A DNA stretch of 64,000 nt. It comes from Aquatica leii (lineage: Eukaryota > Arthropoda > Insecta > Coleoptera > Lampyridae). The position numbers and the translations under genes were made by a program. The stretch covers positions 105,915,529-105,979,528 of the forward strand of contig CM069432.1 of assembly GCA_035610365.1 (NCBI GenBank). The letters are read 5' to 3'. Each line of letters begins with the position of its first letter. The stretch's first letter is position 1. The notes beneath the pieces are model-generated. The model was not told where the DNA came from and made no database searches. It saw only the letters and a list, made by a program, of their open reading frames with translations. This document shows, one piece after another, positions 21,465-32,264 of the stretch.

Positions 21465-23240
21465 TTAAAAAAATTTAAATGAAAACAAATTTGAAAAGTA
21501 TTCTGGTTTTTTAATCACTATTTTCAATTCAACTTCTTTTATAACGGCTGGTTTATTCGTTGCTGGAATTTTTTTTATAAAATTTGCATAATTATCTGGA
21601 GTAATCATATTTTTTAAAAGAAATAACAACTCGTTTTTTTGAAAACTGGTATACGCAATGCGCACTTTTTATGTAAAATGATAGATTCCCATTTTTTCTC
21701 AGTTTGCGTTTGTCTGTAGTATTTTTTCTGAAAAGTTATACTTGTATTGTATAATGTTAGGATTTTTCTTATGAAAAGAAAGCAACTTGATACGAAACCA
21801 TAATGCAAGTTTTTCAAAGCAATCATTAAATTTCATATTTACGACATAATATTTTCTAGGTTTCAACTAGCGGTTAAGATTAATAAACACCATTTTAGCG
21901 TAGAGTAAATTTTTTTATAACGTTTGGCTTTCTCTATCGTGGAGTGCATAGATTCTGCTTCTAGGTATGAGTGTCAAGCCTCCATTAATTGTAGATTAAT
22001 AATCTTTAAATCATTGATATTATTAACAGCGTATAACATAGCGGTGGACACAAATTTTGTTCCGGTTTTGCCCACCTCATGTGTCAGAAAACGTGGCCAC
22101 GTGTGTCACAGTTTTCGGCACGCTTAGCAGATATTTTAATAAACAACTGCCAATCTCAACACTACGTTTGTTCCCATGTGTTTTGTCCAAAACGAAACAG
22201 TGCCCACCAGAATTGGATGCATCATAAATATAAATTGTGAAATTATAGACATTTAATTTGTGTTTGTAATAAGTTATGTTATGACCTGCGTGAGGAACAG
22301 ATAAAATTGCTTGCAGATTAAAATATATTGAAAGGTTTTGCAATTTTCTGCTTGCGATCTTGATTGCTGCTTTCATTTATATAGCTTCTTTTTTGCGTTG
22401 CTTGTAATTATTGTAATCTCTTTGTAAAGGTTTTTATTTTTGGCGGTGTCGTATTCGTAAAATGTTTTTTGGTAAACAAACAGTGATACAGCTCAAACAT
22501 TTTGTTGCACACAAAAAAAATATTTTTATACAGTCTATAAATTTTAGAAATATTGAGATCGGATGATCTGCTTTTGTGAATCACGCCTTCAATAATGTGG
22601 CTCTATTTTAGGAAACGATTCCATGCGTTTTTTCACTAACTGGATGGTTGCCGAAGAAGTGGCACTTTGAACACCAATTTTCTTATCACGTTCAGTATAA
22701 AGACCATTTTTACTCATGTTATTTGCACATTGTTTGACTATGAAAAATAGCAAATGCACTACAAAAAGTTTTAAACATGCTTTGTGGGTTTCTTCCGCAG
22801 AGTTTTTTAAGTAGTACTATCGATTTTTAGATTTTGGATTATGTAGTTTCCTAGTAACCCGCACCTTTTGCATTAACGCAGTCAAATTAATTTTCTGGTG
22901 AACAACATCAGCCAGATAATAATACTCTTGACGTAATACATCTCTATCTCCTTGTAAAAAATGTTTACCACATTTATATCTGCATTTGCTGCTATCGACG
23001 TTCTTTAGTTTTTTATTCGGTATTGTTTTCCTACTTTGATTTACATACATTTTATCACTTAATCTTAATTTCTTAACAACGGATCAATACCAAATTATTT
23101 TATCTACCTCTCGTTTCCTTTTCTTCTTATTTTTGTCACTACTAGAAAGGTTTTGAACTTTTATTTTCCTAAGGACATTTGCAAATGTTTCGTTGTCGGA
23201 ATGATCATTTCTCTAAGAGGTTTTATAAGAACTTAATATA
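21465..23240 (-). pseudogene. Decayed gene with TFSDT-GGQNRN block (DUF7869-like family)
   Basis: Reading down the minus strand, there is a Lys-rich segment near 23100-23200 and then SSKCRYKCGKHFLQGDRDVL with a C-x3-C pair followed by QEYYYLADVVHQKINL (22817-23050). A decayed stretch (FPKIEPHY, a stop, RRDSQKQ) follows, then YKHKLNVYNFTIYIYDASNS, SVEIGSCLLKYLLSVPK, TFSDT, a stop, and GGQNRNKICVHRY (about 22040-22250). The end reads MEA, a stop, HSYLEAESMHSTIEKAKRYK and a tail to 21465. The order (Cys domain, YNL-like block, SD-x-GGQNKN, GHS-x-x-E-x-D-x-MH) is that of a family widespread in arthropods. I recall it as carrying a DUF7869 domain and as looking transposase-derived. At least six stops break it. 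The function of the family is not established. Confidence 0.6.
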
Positions 23241-23539
23241 TATTAAAAAAATTTGTCTAGTTTTTGAGACTACTTTATTGCCTAATATGTACTACATTAG
23301 AATACTGAACATTTCCTAAGTTAAAATTTTAATGTTATGTTTTAGAAGAACTTCTTTTTAAGCGTTAAAGAGAATTAAGATTTACAAGCTGAATTTTCGT
23401 CACACGTCTCAGTGGACATTTGATTGATTACGTGTTAGAGTCACGTTTTTATAGACCGGCTTCCGATCGATAAAACTGGTTTTCAAATCTTCGGTTAAGG
23501 AAAACTAGCACCTCGGTTAATATTAAAAGGATTTTTAAT
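23241..23539. other. Spacer, nothing recognised
   Basis: No reading frame or repeat is recognised here. Confidence 0.4.
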
Positions 23540-23730
23540 TATTTGAAAATGCCTTATTTTTTTGCTAATGGTAGTTAGAAACAAACGCCAATATTTTAGT
23601 GTTTTTAAACATAATTTGATGACCCGTTTCTAACACGTATTCCGGCAGCATTCGAAGATTGTTTAACACGACTTCATCTTTGATGTCCTTTAAAAGGAAT
23701 AACGTCCTTCAACGGATTTAATAATTGACC
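23540..23730 (-). pseudogene. Penelope-like GIY-YIG C-terminal remnant (second family)
   Basis: A minus-strand stretch reads LLKDIKDEVVLNNLRMLPEY and then VLETGHQIMFKNTKILAFVS followed by NYH. It matches the conserved tail of Penelope-type GIY-YIG domains (H-x-x-ETGH-x-I-x-F-x-x-x-K-I-L-x-x-x-x-x-Y). It differs clearly from the endonucleases of loci A and B, so it belongs to another Penelope family. A stop follows immediately and no RT is recognisable beside it. Confidence 0.5.
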
Positions 23731-24417
23731 CAATTTAAAAAAGTAAAAAAACGAGTAACAATGTTGTGTTTAGACAACATTTTTTTTATACGGTCCATGG
23801 TACTTTTGACATAGGGTAGATAAGCGATTGACATTGATTGAGACCTAGATTCCGCTATTACTCTTGGTTTAGAAAATTGTATTATGGAAGCAAGACGTGG
23901 AAACCTAATTTCTACTATAGGATAAAGACTTAAAATCCAAGAAAAGAGGAACGATAAAACGGCATGGCATTTTTGTACATCAACCTAATGTATTACAAAT
24001 ATATATTTTAACGAATTAATATATGTATCCTTTAAAAACAAATAAAAAAAAAAATATATAAAGCATTCTATACACATGCGTTATTTAAAATTTATTTTAG
24101 AATTGTTTTTATTATTTATATTTTTAAATAAACATTTTTTATATCATTTTTTTAAGTCATTTTTTGCAAAGATTTACTTTACTGGTTTTAATTATGGTTA
24201 GGTGAATTTCAACCCTTAGAAGCATTTGGGTTATCCGTTAAAGTAATGAGAAAAGGTTCAGTAAAATTTTAGTTGATGTGGAAATAATTTTTAATTCGTA
24301 TAATTTACGGTCTTCACGATTTCTTTATTCCCGAATCTTTTATCGAAGAATTGTGGGATATTTTAAGTTTTGTGAGATATAATTTAATGTTGCCTTTGTA
24401 GGTCAGTGACATTTACC
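23731..24417. other. Spacer, nothing recognised
   Basis: AT-rich and without a supported gene. It may hold decayed sequence of the Penelope remnant on either side. Confidence 0.35.
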
Positions 24418-24458
24418 ACTCTGAAGATGCAAGCTGCAATGTCTTGCGAAACGTCAGT
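24418..24458 (+). ncRNA. Hammerhead-like hairpin of a Penelope remnant
   Basis: CTGAAGA (24421-24427), one extra T, GCAAG (24429-24433), a nine-base loop, CTTGC (24443-24447), GAAAC (24448-24452), GTC (24453-24455). ACT before and AGT after the core can pair as a three-base-pair stem I. Stem II is a perfect five-base-pair helix whose sequence differs from those of loci A and B, so the pairing is conserved although the bases are not. This supports a real RNA structure. Confidence 0.5.
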
Positions 24459-25201
24459 TTGTTTGGGTTCACGAACGACAATACGGCAAAGGTCAAGCTC
24501 TACTTCTTGTTTTGACTCTCAAGAAGAGACTATGTCCAAGCCTAAGTCTGGGTGTTACGACGCGGTCTAAGCCAAAAGTCGCTTATAATCTTAAACATAA
24601 CCGCGAAAGCTTAAAATTTTAAACCCAATGATATTAGATTCTAAAACTAATTTTAATAAAAAACCTGTTTCAAAAATGATCTTTATTATTTTACATAAAA
24701 ACAACAATTTTAGAACGGCCACTCAAAATCTCAGTTTAGTACGTAATAATCTAATTAAAAATATAAAAATAAAAACTATAAACTAATATAAAAAAAATAT
24801 TTTATTATTTACTTCCGTCGGTAGTTGTATAACGGCTTCAATACCTATGCGGCTAGCCAAAAGCTTAATCCAAATGTTGATGATGGTTACTCAGATTTTT
24901 TGGTAGTATCATCACGCTTATTAAATTGATTGAACGCAAATTCTTTATTGATCGAAACAGTGTAAGTAATTAAAAATTAATATTAATTTAGAATATATTC
25001 GGTACTATCAGTAACCTTTCTGTCTGAATTGCATTAAACTGCTCATTTTACCTATTAATTTACATCCATTAAAACTCCGAAATTACCAGTTAAAAACACT
25101 CTTTATAATTGTCTTTGTTTTAGATAGCACAAGATAGAATGTCGCCAACGTCGTTACGGTCGATTCTGGAAAGAAAATATTATAAACAATCGGACTCAAA
25201 C
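24459..25201. other. Spacer, probably terminal part of a Penelope remnant then AT-rich DNA
   Basis: The first 150 bp after the hairpin are more GC-rich than the surroundings and may be the element terminus. The rest shows nothing recognisable. Confidence 0.35.
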
Positions 25202-25210
25202 TTCATTTTC
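25202..25210. repeat. Probable target-site duplication, left of locus B
   Basis: TTCATTTTC, repeated at 27758-27766. The next three bases are GTA on one side and TTA on the other. Confidence 0.5.
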
Positions 25211-25313
25211 GTAAGTACTGTAGTTACGTCCTTTTTTAATATTGAATTAATGACTTAGATTGTAGGAAGCTCTTCACTAGAAGGAGCAATTAAACCACTC
25301 AAGATTTTATTAT

Positions 25314-25351
25314 GGCGACGTTTCGTGCACAAGACGTGCATTTCTTCAGGC
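25314..25351 (-). ncRNA. Hammerhead-like hairpin, left end of Penelope locus B
   Basis: On the minus strand: GGC, CTGAAGA, AA, TGCAC, loop GTCTT, GTGCA, C, GAAAC, GTC, GCC. The stem II arms TGCAC and GTGCA are perfectly complementary and GTGGC/GCCAT can form stem I. This is the best-preserved of the four copies in loci A and B. Confidence 0.5.
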
Positions 25352-25698
25352 CACTGAAATATATTGTAAGTAAGCTAACATTTATTTTTACATAACAACT
25401 AATCTCATTTAAGGTACAAACAACGTAGAAACTTACACTAAGAGGTTAACGTGGATTAGTCCTTAACTCCAAACGACATGAAACTTGTACACAATAATAA
25501 TTAAAATTAACATAAATAATTGTTAAACTATTTCTAACAAGTCAAATAAATTAAAATAAGTGCAAATGAACAATTTACATGTGAAAGACAAACAATTGAC
25601 ACTACATGTATAATCAAAAATTCTATTTCCAATGTCAAGGTAATTAATAAAAGATTAGAACTAAAAGTACCGCGAATTTAATAGACCTATCTAAAGCT

Positions 25699-26067
25699 AA
25701 TATGCAATCTTTGATATGAAATTGTTGTAAACATTACTTAAATTGTTAGTGTCCGTATTGAAATTAATATTGTTTTTGTAAACGTTGATAAATATCATCT
25801 CTGAAACTAATCGCTTTTTATAGTTACAATCTCTGTCTAAAATGTTGGATTGTTAAAGTCAAAATTATGTCCCGTATTGATATGATGTGACGCTAACGCA
25901 GTTTCACCTTTTTTATTATTACAATCATACATGTGATTATTAATCTGATTTTTTATTTTCTGTTTCGTTTGTTCTATGTAACACGCTTGGCATCCCATAC
26001 AGTCTAGCTTATACACATCATGTTTTTCAGTTATATTAGTTTTATTTTTAGTTTTACTGTACAGCAT
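25699..26067 (-). pseudogene. Penelope-like GIY-YIG endonuclease, left arm of locus B
   Basis: Minus-strand copy of the endonuclease domain: DVYKLDCMGCQACYIEQTKQ, KIKNQINNHMYDCNNKKGET, ASHHINTGHNFDFNN. One codon is missing at VVYK (now VYK), the YIG glycine is replaced by Glu, and a one-base deletion near 25840 shifts the last 45 codons. It therefore looks inactive, in contrast to the right-arm copy. Confidence 0.8.
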
Positions 26068-26305
26068 GTTATAAATAGTATTAGTGTTATAAGTTTTTAT
26101 TATTATTTAGTATATTGGTGTTGGAGTATTATTGGTATTAGTTGTGTTAATGTGTATAAGTATTCTGTTTATTATGTTATTAGGGTAGTTGTTTTTTCTT
26201 ATTATGTTTTTTAAGCAGTTTAAGTCTTTTGTAAATAACTGTGAGCTGCTTAAACTTAATATTTTATTTTTCATAGCCTTGATCGTATTAATCTTTTGAT
26301 GGTGT

Positions 26306-27334
26306 GGCTAATCTTGCTATGCATGACTTACTTAAATATGTAAAAAACAATTTATCATATACACCGGTCTTTTTATTTTGTTACGTTGATGATATTGTTA
26401 CTTGTATACCCGAAACAGAAATTCAAAACATCCTGAACACTTTCAATAGTTACAATCGACATTTAAAATTCACGTATGAAGTTGAACAAAAAGTTTCATT
26501 GCCGTATTTAGATGTTAGGCTTAGTAAGGTTACTAACACGGGTTGTATAGTTAGTGAATTGTATACGAAACCCATAGCCTCTAACAGAACGTTAAATTAT
26601 TTTTTGAAACACCTACACCATCAAAAGATTAATACGATCAAAGCTATGAAAAATAAAATATTAAGTTTAAGCAACTCACAGTTTGTTACAAAAACCCTAA
26701 ACTGCTTAAAGAACATATTAAAAAAAACAATTACCCTAATAACATAATAAACAGAATACTCATACACACTAACACAACTAATAATAATAATACTCCACCA
26801 CCAATAAACCCATCCATTACTAACCCTAATACTAATCCTAACACTAACGTTGTTTACACAAAAATAATAAATGTTCTAAATCTAACAAAAAGAATAATTC
26901 CGATTATAGAAACCAATCATATAAAAATAACAACTTATAACACTAACAATATTTATAACATGCTGTACAGTAAAACTAAAGATAAAACTAATATAACTGA
27001 AAAACATGATGTAGTGTACAAGCGAGACTGTATGGGATGCGAAGCGTGTTACATAGGACAAACGAAACAGAAAATAAAAAATCGGATCAATAATCACATG
27101 TATGATTGTAACAATAAAAAAGGTGAAACTGCGTTAGCGTTACATCATATCAATACGGGACATAATTTTGACTTTAACAATCCCAAAATTTTAGACAGAG
27201 ATTGTAACTATAAAAAGCGATTAGTTTCAGAGATGTTATTCATCAACGCTTACAAAAACAACATTAATTTCAATACTGACACTAACAATTTAAGTAATAT
27301 TTACAACAATTTAATATCAAAGATTGCATATTAG
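26306..27334 (+). pseudogene. Penelope-like RT (C-terminal half) and GIY-YIG endonuclease, right arm of locus B
   Basis: This is the C-terminal half of the Penelope polyprotein. It opens inside the RT at ANLAMHDLLKYVKNN, with FCYVDDIVTCIPETEIQ (catalytic YVDD), LKFTYEVEQKVSLPYLDV and a thumb region (YTKPIASNRTLNYFLKHLHH). An A-run at about 26721-26727 carries a one-base frameshift, after which a low-complexity linker rich in Asn, Thr and Pro leads to the endonuclease frame (ATG at 26960). That frame has VVYKRDCMGCEACYIGQTKQ, the conserved Arg in KNRINNH, HHINTGHNFDF and LVSEMLFIN, ending SKIAY. The first RT motifs are missing, so the product could not act alone. Preservation is very good. Confidence 0.85.
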
Positions 27335-27663
27335 CTTTAGATAGGTCTATTAAATTCGCGGTATTTTTCGTTCTAATCTTTTATTGATTACTTTGACATT
27401 GCAAATAAAATTTTTGATTATACATGTCGTGTCACTTGTTTGTCTTTCACATGTAATTTGTTCATTTACAATTATTTTAATTTAGTTGACTTGTTAGAAA
27501 TAGTATAACAATTATTCATGTTAATTTTAATTATTATTGGGTACAAGTTTAATGTCGTTTCGAGTTACGACTACTCTACTCTAACCTTTGAGTGTAAGTT
27601 TCTACGTTGTTTGTACCTAAATTGATATTAGTTAATAGTTAGCTTACTCACAATTTATTTCAG

Positions 27664-27692
27664 TGGCCTAAAGAAGTGCACGAAACGTCGCC
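27664..27692 (+). ncRNA. Hammerhead-like motif, right end of locus B (decayed)
   Basis: GGC CTAAAGA A GTGCAC GAAAC GTC GCC. Compared with the other copies, the stem-loop has lost its loop and one arm, and CTGA has become CTAA. A ribozyme of this class would be inactive. Confidence 0.4.
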
Positions 27693-27757
27693 ATTATAAA
27701 ATCTTGAGTTGTTTAATTGCATCTCCTAGTAAAGAACTTTCTACAATCTGTCATTAA

Positions 27758-27766
27758 TTCATTTTC
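27758..27766. repeat. Probable target-site duplication, right of locus B
   Basis: TTCATTTTC, identical to 25202-25210. Confidence 0.5.
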
Positions 27767-30590
27767 TTAAATTAATTACATTGATTTGTTTTAGTTTATG
27801 CTTTTTTGTTCTTGTTAATTTAGACTGTCAATTATTTAAATTTTAATTGCTTTGTAACATAAACTAAATAGTATTCCAAATAACAAAATTCTCAAAAAAA
27901 GATATCTTTTTAACGCCATTTCTCGGGCATCAATTAGACATCATTTTGGCTACTTTTTTCATACAAAATTTGTGTCAAAAATTTCGCATAAAATCAGTAC
28001 CTATAAACTGTCCCTATCATTTGAGGCATCAGAATGATACCATCTATAAGAAAGATGAATGTCACTGTGATGCCAAAATCATATCACATAACATAATTAT
28101 CCCATCATTCTGTTATCAAATTTGTATTAATTAAATTATATGCTCCCATGTTGATTAATAGCAATATGCGCAGTATAAATAATGATTATATTTTTTAACT
28201 TTACAATGTTTAGTGAAGATCTAAACTGTAATTACATATTACATATTGGAATACAATATTTTAAACTTTTATATGGTAGTAGACATTGTTTTAACAAGCA
28301 TTTAAAGTAATAAAAAAACTAAGGTTATACCATGTTTTATTTTATCGGAATAAAACCGAACCTTCTTTGTAAGGCTTCGGTGCATAAGAGGATGCCGCAA
28401 ATTATGCTGATTAGTTTATAATACTGCCAAGATAAAATGAAATTATGTCTTAATATTTTTTTTGTGTACACCATTTACCGTAAAAAATTATTAATACGTT
28501 CTATGGTGAATCTTTTATGTCTAAAATTATATTTATTTACTTTTAACAATTATTATTATTTCACGAAGTTGGATTGTTATTATTAAAATATTATTTAATT
28601 ATTATATTATATAAAATAATTTATGTTTTTTTACAAATTGTTTTTTGCGTTAAATGCACAATAGATTAAATAGATAACTACACATATTCGATTTCTGTCC
28701 TAGAAGTAAATAAATTGCTATCTTTAGATCAATAATTGTCGAGAAAAATATTATGCAACGTTTGCAAAATGACTAATATGAAAAAGTATGTATAACGTTT
28801 TCATGAATTTTGTATGAACTAAATTGATGCTTTGAGCGTTTAAATTTTTGCGTTGAATTTATAACAGAATGATGCATTGACAACGATAGCAGCTATAAAA
28901 ATCGTACCAATAATTTTGTATCAAAATATTTTTATTAAAGTGAAACTCGAATGTCAATAAATTGATACCAATTCGGATTGGGATATGTGTATTTATCGTT
29001 ATTATTTATTTCTTTACTGAGTTATCTAGGTACAAGGAACCGTAAGTTTAGTAACTCTAAGTTGCAATCGATAGCAAACGGTGTGTTACATGGCACCAAC
29101 GAAGCGTTGTTTACTATTTGACAATATTTTTTAAAATAATGAAAAAAATTATTAAAATCTGTATTGAGTTTTTAATTTGTCATTCTAGTGTTAAAAATTA
29201 TGTTTTTTTTTCAAAATACTTTATAATAACAGAAACTTAAAACCTATAAAATTGCTACACTTTGTTTTGTTTGTTAATAAAATGCAGTTAATATAAACGA
29301 TTAATAAAAACTAAAACGTAGCAACAAATAAATCCAATAGGCATGTTTTGTTTAAACGTTTGTAATATTTTAAATTGACATTTTCATGTTTTATAATTAT
29401 TGCATATACTTAGTGTTACATAATACCTTTGATTTTATTGTTTTAAGAAGAAGGATAGTTGCAGCGTTCTTGATGTTTCTTAATAGTTCAAAATTAGATT
29501 GTTGTTTTTATTTGTTATAACGGCAAAACTATATCAATAAACAAACTTTGTTATCACTGTTTAACGCTTGAAAGATTGTGTTTTATATGGTGTATCTTGT
29601 AGACAATATACGAGTTTCTTAGTATAATGCAAACAATTTAAATAAAGATTAATTCTCAGTGGCAATCACGTATGTTTACAGAATAATGTTTAGAAACTAC
29701 AAGTAAGTTTGTTATCTAAAAATGTTAGAAGTTTCAGTTAACGGTTAATTATATTTTATATAAACAATGGATAAAAAAGATAAAAATTAAAGTGTATAAA
29801 AAGTAATTAGCGACAGAGTGGTAGTGGAGTTAAATAAGAAAAGAAAGAGGTAATTACGTGTTACCGTTAAATAATATAAAATAATCATTTGATAATTAAG
29901 TAAATAAACAAAACAACATCTCAAAAGACGATTAATCGTGTAAATTCATAAATAAAATCTAAGGTTTGTACTAATAAAACTAGAAGAAGATTTTATATTA
30001 AAGAAAAAGTCATGATTTACCAGAAAATTTAATATTTGTTATATCCAGCTGGTGCACATTTGAACTTAAATATAAATCTATAATGGAAAAGTGTTAGGTA
30101 ACTGATAACTACTGCAAAATGTAATGTACATATATAGTAGTTAAGAAACATATTTTTAAAATATCATAGTTAGCGTTGTTAACTGTAGTAATCCATTTAC
30201 ATTGTTTACAAAAAGTAATTAATATTAATTTAGAATTGAATTAAATAACATATCAAGTTTTGATTTATTTAAATTAATTTTTAAGTCATTTGCTAAGTAG
30301 AAAACTCAGCTGACGTACAAAAGAAACAAACAGATTCATTCATTGTAATCTTTAAAACTAATATTTTGTAAAAAATTGCATACATCCATACTATTGTTCA
30401 CAATTTCCTATTTTCTAGAACCGAAAATATGGAAAAAGTAAAAATTATATCTTTAAAAAATCTATGATGCTATTAAATGATATAAGAAATGAGCATTTAT
30501 TTACATACGATGTCATTTTTGTTGAGTTTATGATTGATTATTATATTTTGTTTTCTTTAAAGTGTATTAAACGCAATAAAAAGTGGAAAT
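27767..30590. other. AT-rich spacer, about 2.8 kb
   Basis: I see no supported gene, element end or repeat. Short frames, such as 27946-28134, look like chance. Confidence 0.4.
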
Positions 30591-30594
30591 GATA

Positions 30595-31450
30595 AAATGG
30601 TTTTACGTTAGAAATAGTGCTAGTCAAGGAAGTGCTTTGTTTAGTATAAAATACCCGAGTTTGCAGATTGTAAGTGGTACGATTGACAAAACAAAACACA
30701 AATTTGAAACTACAGACACAATAATAAATAATTGTAAGTGTAATGATCATGATCAGAATTTACACTAAAACAAGAGAAATAACAACACCTTCAATGTTTT
30801 AGCGACAGTAGTTAAAAATCCCAATATTAGTTTAAAGCAAATAATAAAAAACATTGATCTGCATTATACCCAACTGCTGCAAAATTGAGAAAAATCATAA
30901 GTTATGTTTATAAATATTAAAGAAGTGAAAAATGTAACGCAATTTTTAAGAAACATTTTCTTTACAGATCAAGGCACTTTTACGCTGCATAATGAACCAA
31001 ACGTGCAAAATTGCAGTGTATGAGATACTGCTAACCCAGACAAAATTCTACAAATCAAGACCCAATATCTTCAAAAAGGAAATGTTTGAGTGAGAATATT
31101 AGATCATCACATTATAGAATCATTTTTTAACAGAAAAGTCTAACAGGAGAACACTTCTTGCGATTGTTGCGGTGACGGAAGTTAATGGAGAAAACCAGGA
31201 AATTTAATTCCAGTTCTCCCGCGCACACAGTTTTCTTAATAAGATCATCGATACATATTTTACAATTAACTGGTCTGCTGGATTCCCCAATCTTTCAAAC
31301 AGCGACTTTTTTCTTTGGAAACACTTAAAATCTAAAGATTATTTTATTCTGAACGAACATGAAAAATTGTGGTCAAGTCAACTTGGTCAAAATATCACAA
31401 CATCAATTAGCAAATGGCAATTTTCTTCCAATTTTTTGGTTCTAGGACAT
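30595..31450 (+). pseudogene. DUF4817-type DDE transposase relic
   Basis: A helix-turn-helix N-terminus is readable in the open stretch ending at 30768 (RNSASQGSALFSIKYPSLQI, then TIDKTKHKFETT and HDQNLH). It is followed by a linker VLATVVKNPNISLKQIIKNI and, after decayed sequence, FFTDQGTFTLHNEPNVQNCS (first catalytic Asp region) at about 30960, ILDHHIIESFF at about 31100, and FPNLSNSDFFLWKHLKSKDY at about 31280-31345. This order (DUF4817 N-terminus, F-T-D-E-A-x-F, then W-P-x-x-S-P-D-L-x-x-x-D-F-F-L-W) is that of a Tc1/mariner-related family common in insects. Many stops make it inactive. No terminal repeats were found. Confidence 0.65.
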
Positions 31451-32264
31451 GAAAAATTATAAACAATAGTATACATAGATTTTTCTAAAATAATTAGGGA
31501 AGCAAATAATTCAGCATTATGTTATCCAAGTCATCACATTGCATATATTATTTGTACATAGCCGCAAATAAAATAAATAACATGTGTTACTTATTAACTT
31601 GAAACGTTCAATTAAAAACAAAAATAAATATTTCTATTCATTATATAGCTAATATGCGTTTTTCATTTCAAAAAACAAAATTAAATAAAACCAGTTTTAA
31701 ACTATCAAATATAACAAAATATAAACGTTTTTAAAATTATCAATTTTTTGACATTTATAATTAAAAAGTTACTTTAGTTTTGTTTTTGCTAAATATTAAT
31801 TTTTGAGCTTTTTGAAAAGTGCTACGCTGGCCCAAGTTTTGAAATAGTTTTCTAAAATTTCTAGCTAGTACAATTATAACTCCGTCTTAAATATTTTTGA
31901 AAACGCACAAAAGATTTTGGTTATATATTTTTGTAATGTAAATCAAAATGAATATAAGCAATAAAATAATTTAGTTGTAAGTAGTTTAAATTGTATAAAT
32001 TACTTTTACACTAACGAACGAATATTGACGTTTGCGATGTTGGCAGCACAAAAACAATAATTAAATAAATAATCGAATACTAAGCTAAGAATCAAATGAT
32101 TACACATTTTATTGTGTTTAGGTAAACACTAAAAGTTAGGTACATTATATTACATCAATACAATTTAATTTCTACAAATTACAATAAAGTGTTATCAAAT
32201 CTAATGCACGTCTCATAAAAGACAAAGCATAACATAAATTCCACGTAAAAAATGTAAAATTGTA
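31451..32264. other. AT-rich spacer with one dispersed 38-bp repeat
   Basis: The only recognised feature is the 38-bp sequence at 32017-32054 that recurs at 41390-41427. Confidence 0.5.
32017..32054. repeat. 38-bp exact repeat, copy 1
   Basis: The sequence starts AACGAATATTGACGTTTGCG and ends GGCAGCACAAAAA. It is identical to 41390-41427, 9.4 kb away. It lies 210 bp beyond the C-terminal end of a transposase relic, so it may be part of an element end. Confidence 0.8.

Larger units (their letters stand above)
25214..27757. mobile_element. Penelope-like locus B: head-to-head inverted dimer
   Basis: The left arm (25214-26305, minus strand) and right arm (26615-27757, plus strand) are inverted copies of the same 3' portion of a Penelope-like element: end of RT, Asn/Thr/Pro linker, GIY-YIG endonuclease and terminal region with a hairpin. 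A 309-bp piece of single-copy RT lies between them. The outer flanks share TTCATTTTC (25202-25210 and 27758-27766), a likely target duplication. The internal junction (GATGGTGT|GGCTAATCTTGC at 26305) is identical to that at 13907 in locus A. The right arm has a single frameshift in its coding part, so it is young. Confidence 0.8.

Noticed and set aside
12715..27766. Loci A and B as products of one segmental duplication
   Set aside because: Their outer flanks differ and each has its own short direct repeat, so separate insertions are more likely.
27946..28134. 62-codon plus-strand frame as a gene
   Set aside because: No recognisable motif, and it is flanked by stops in typical AT-rich background.
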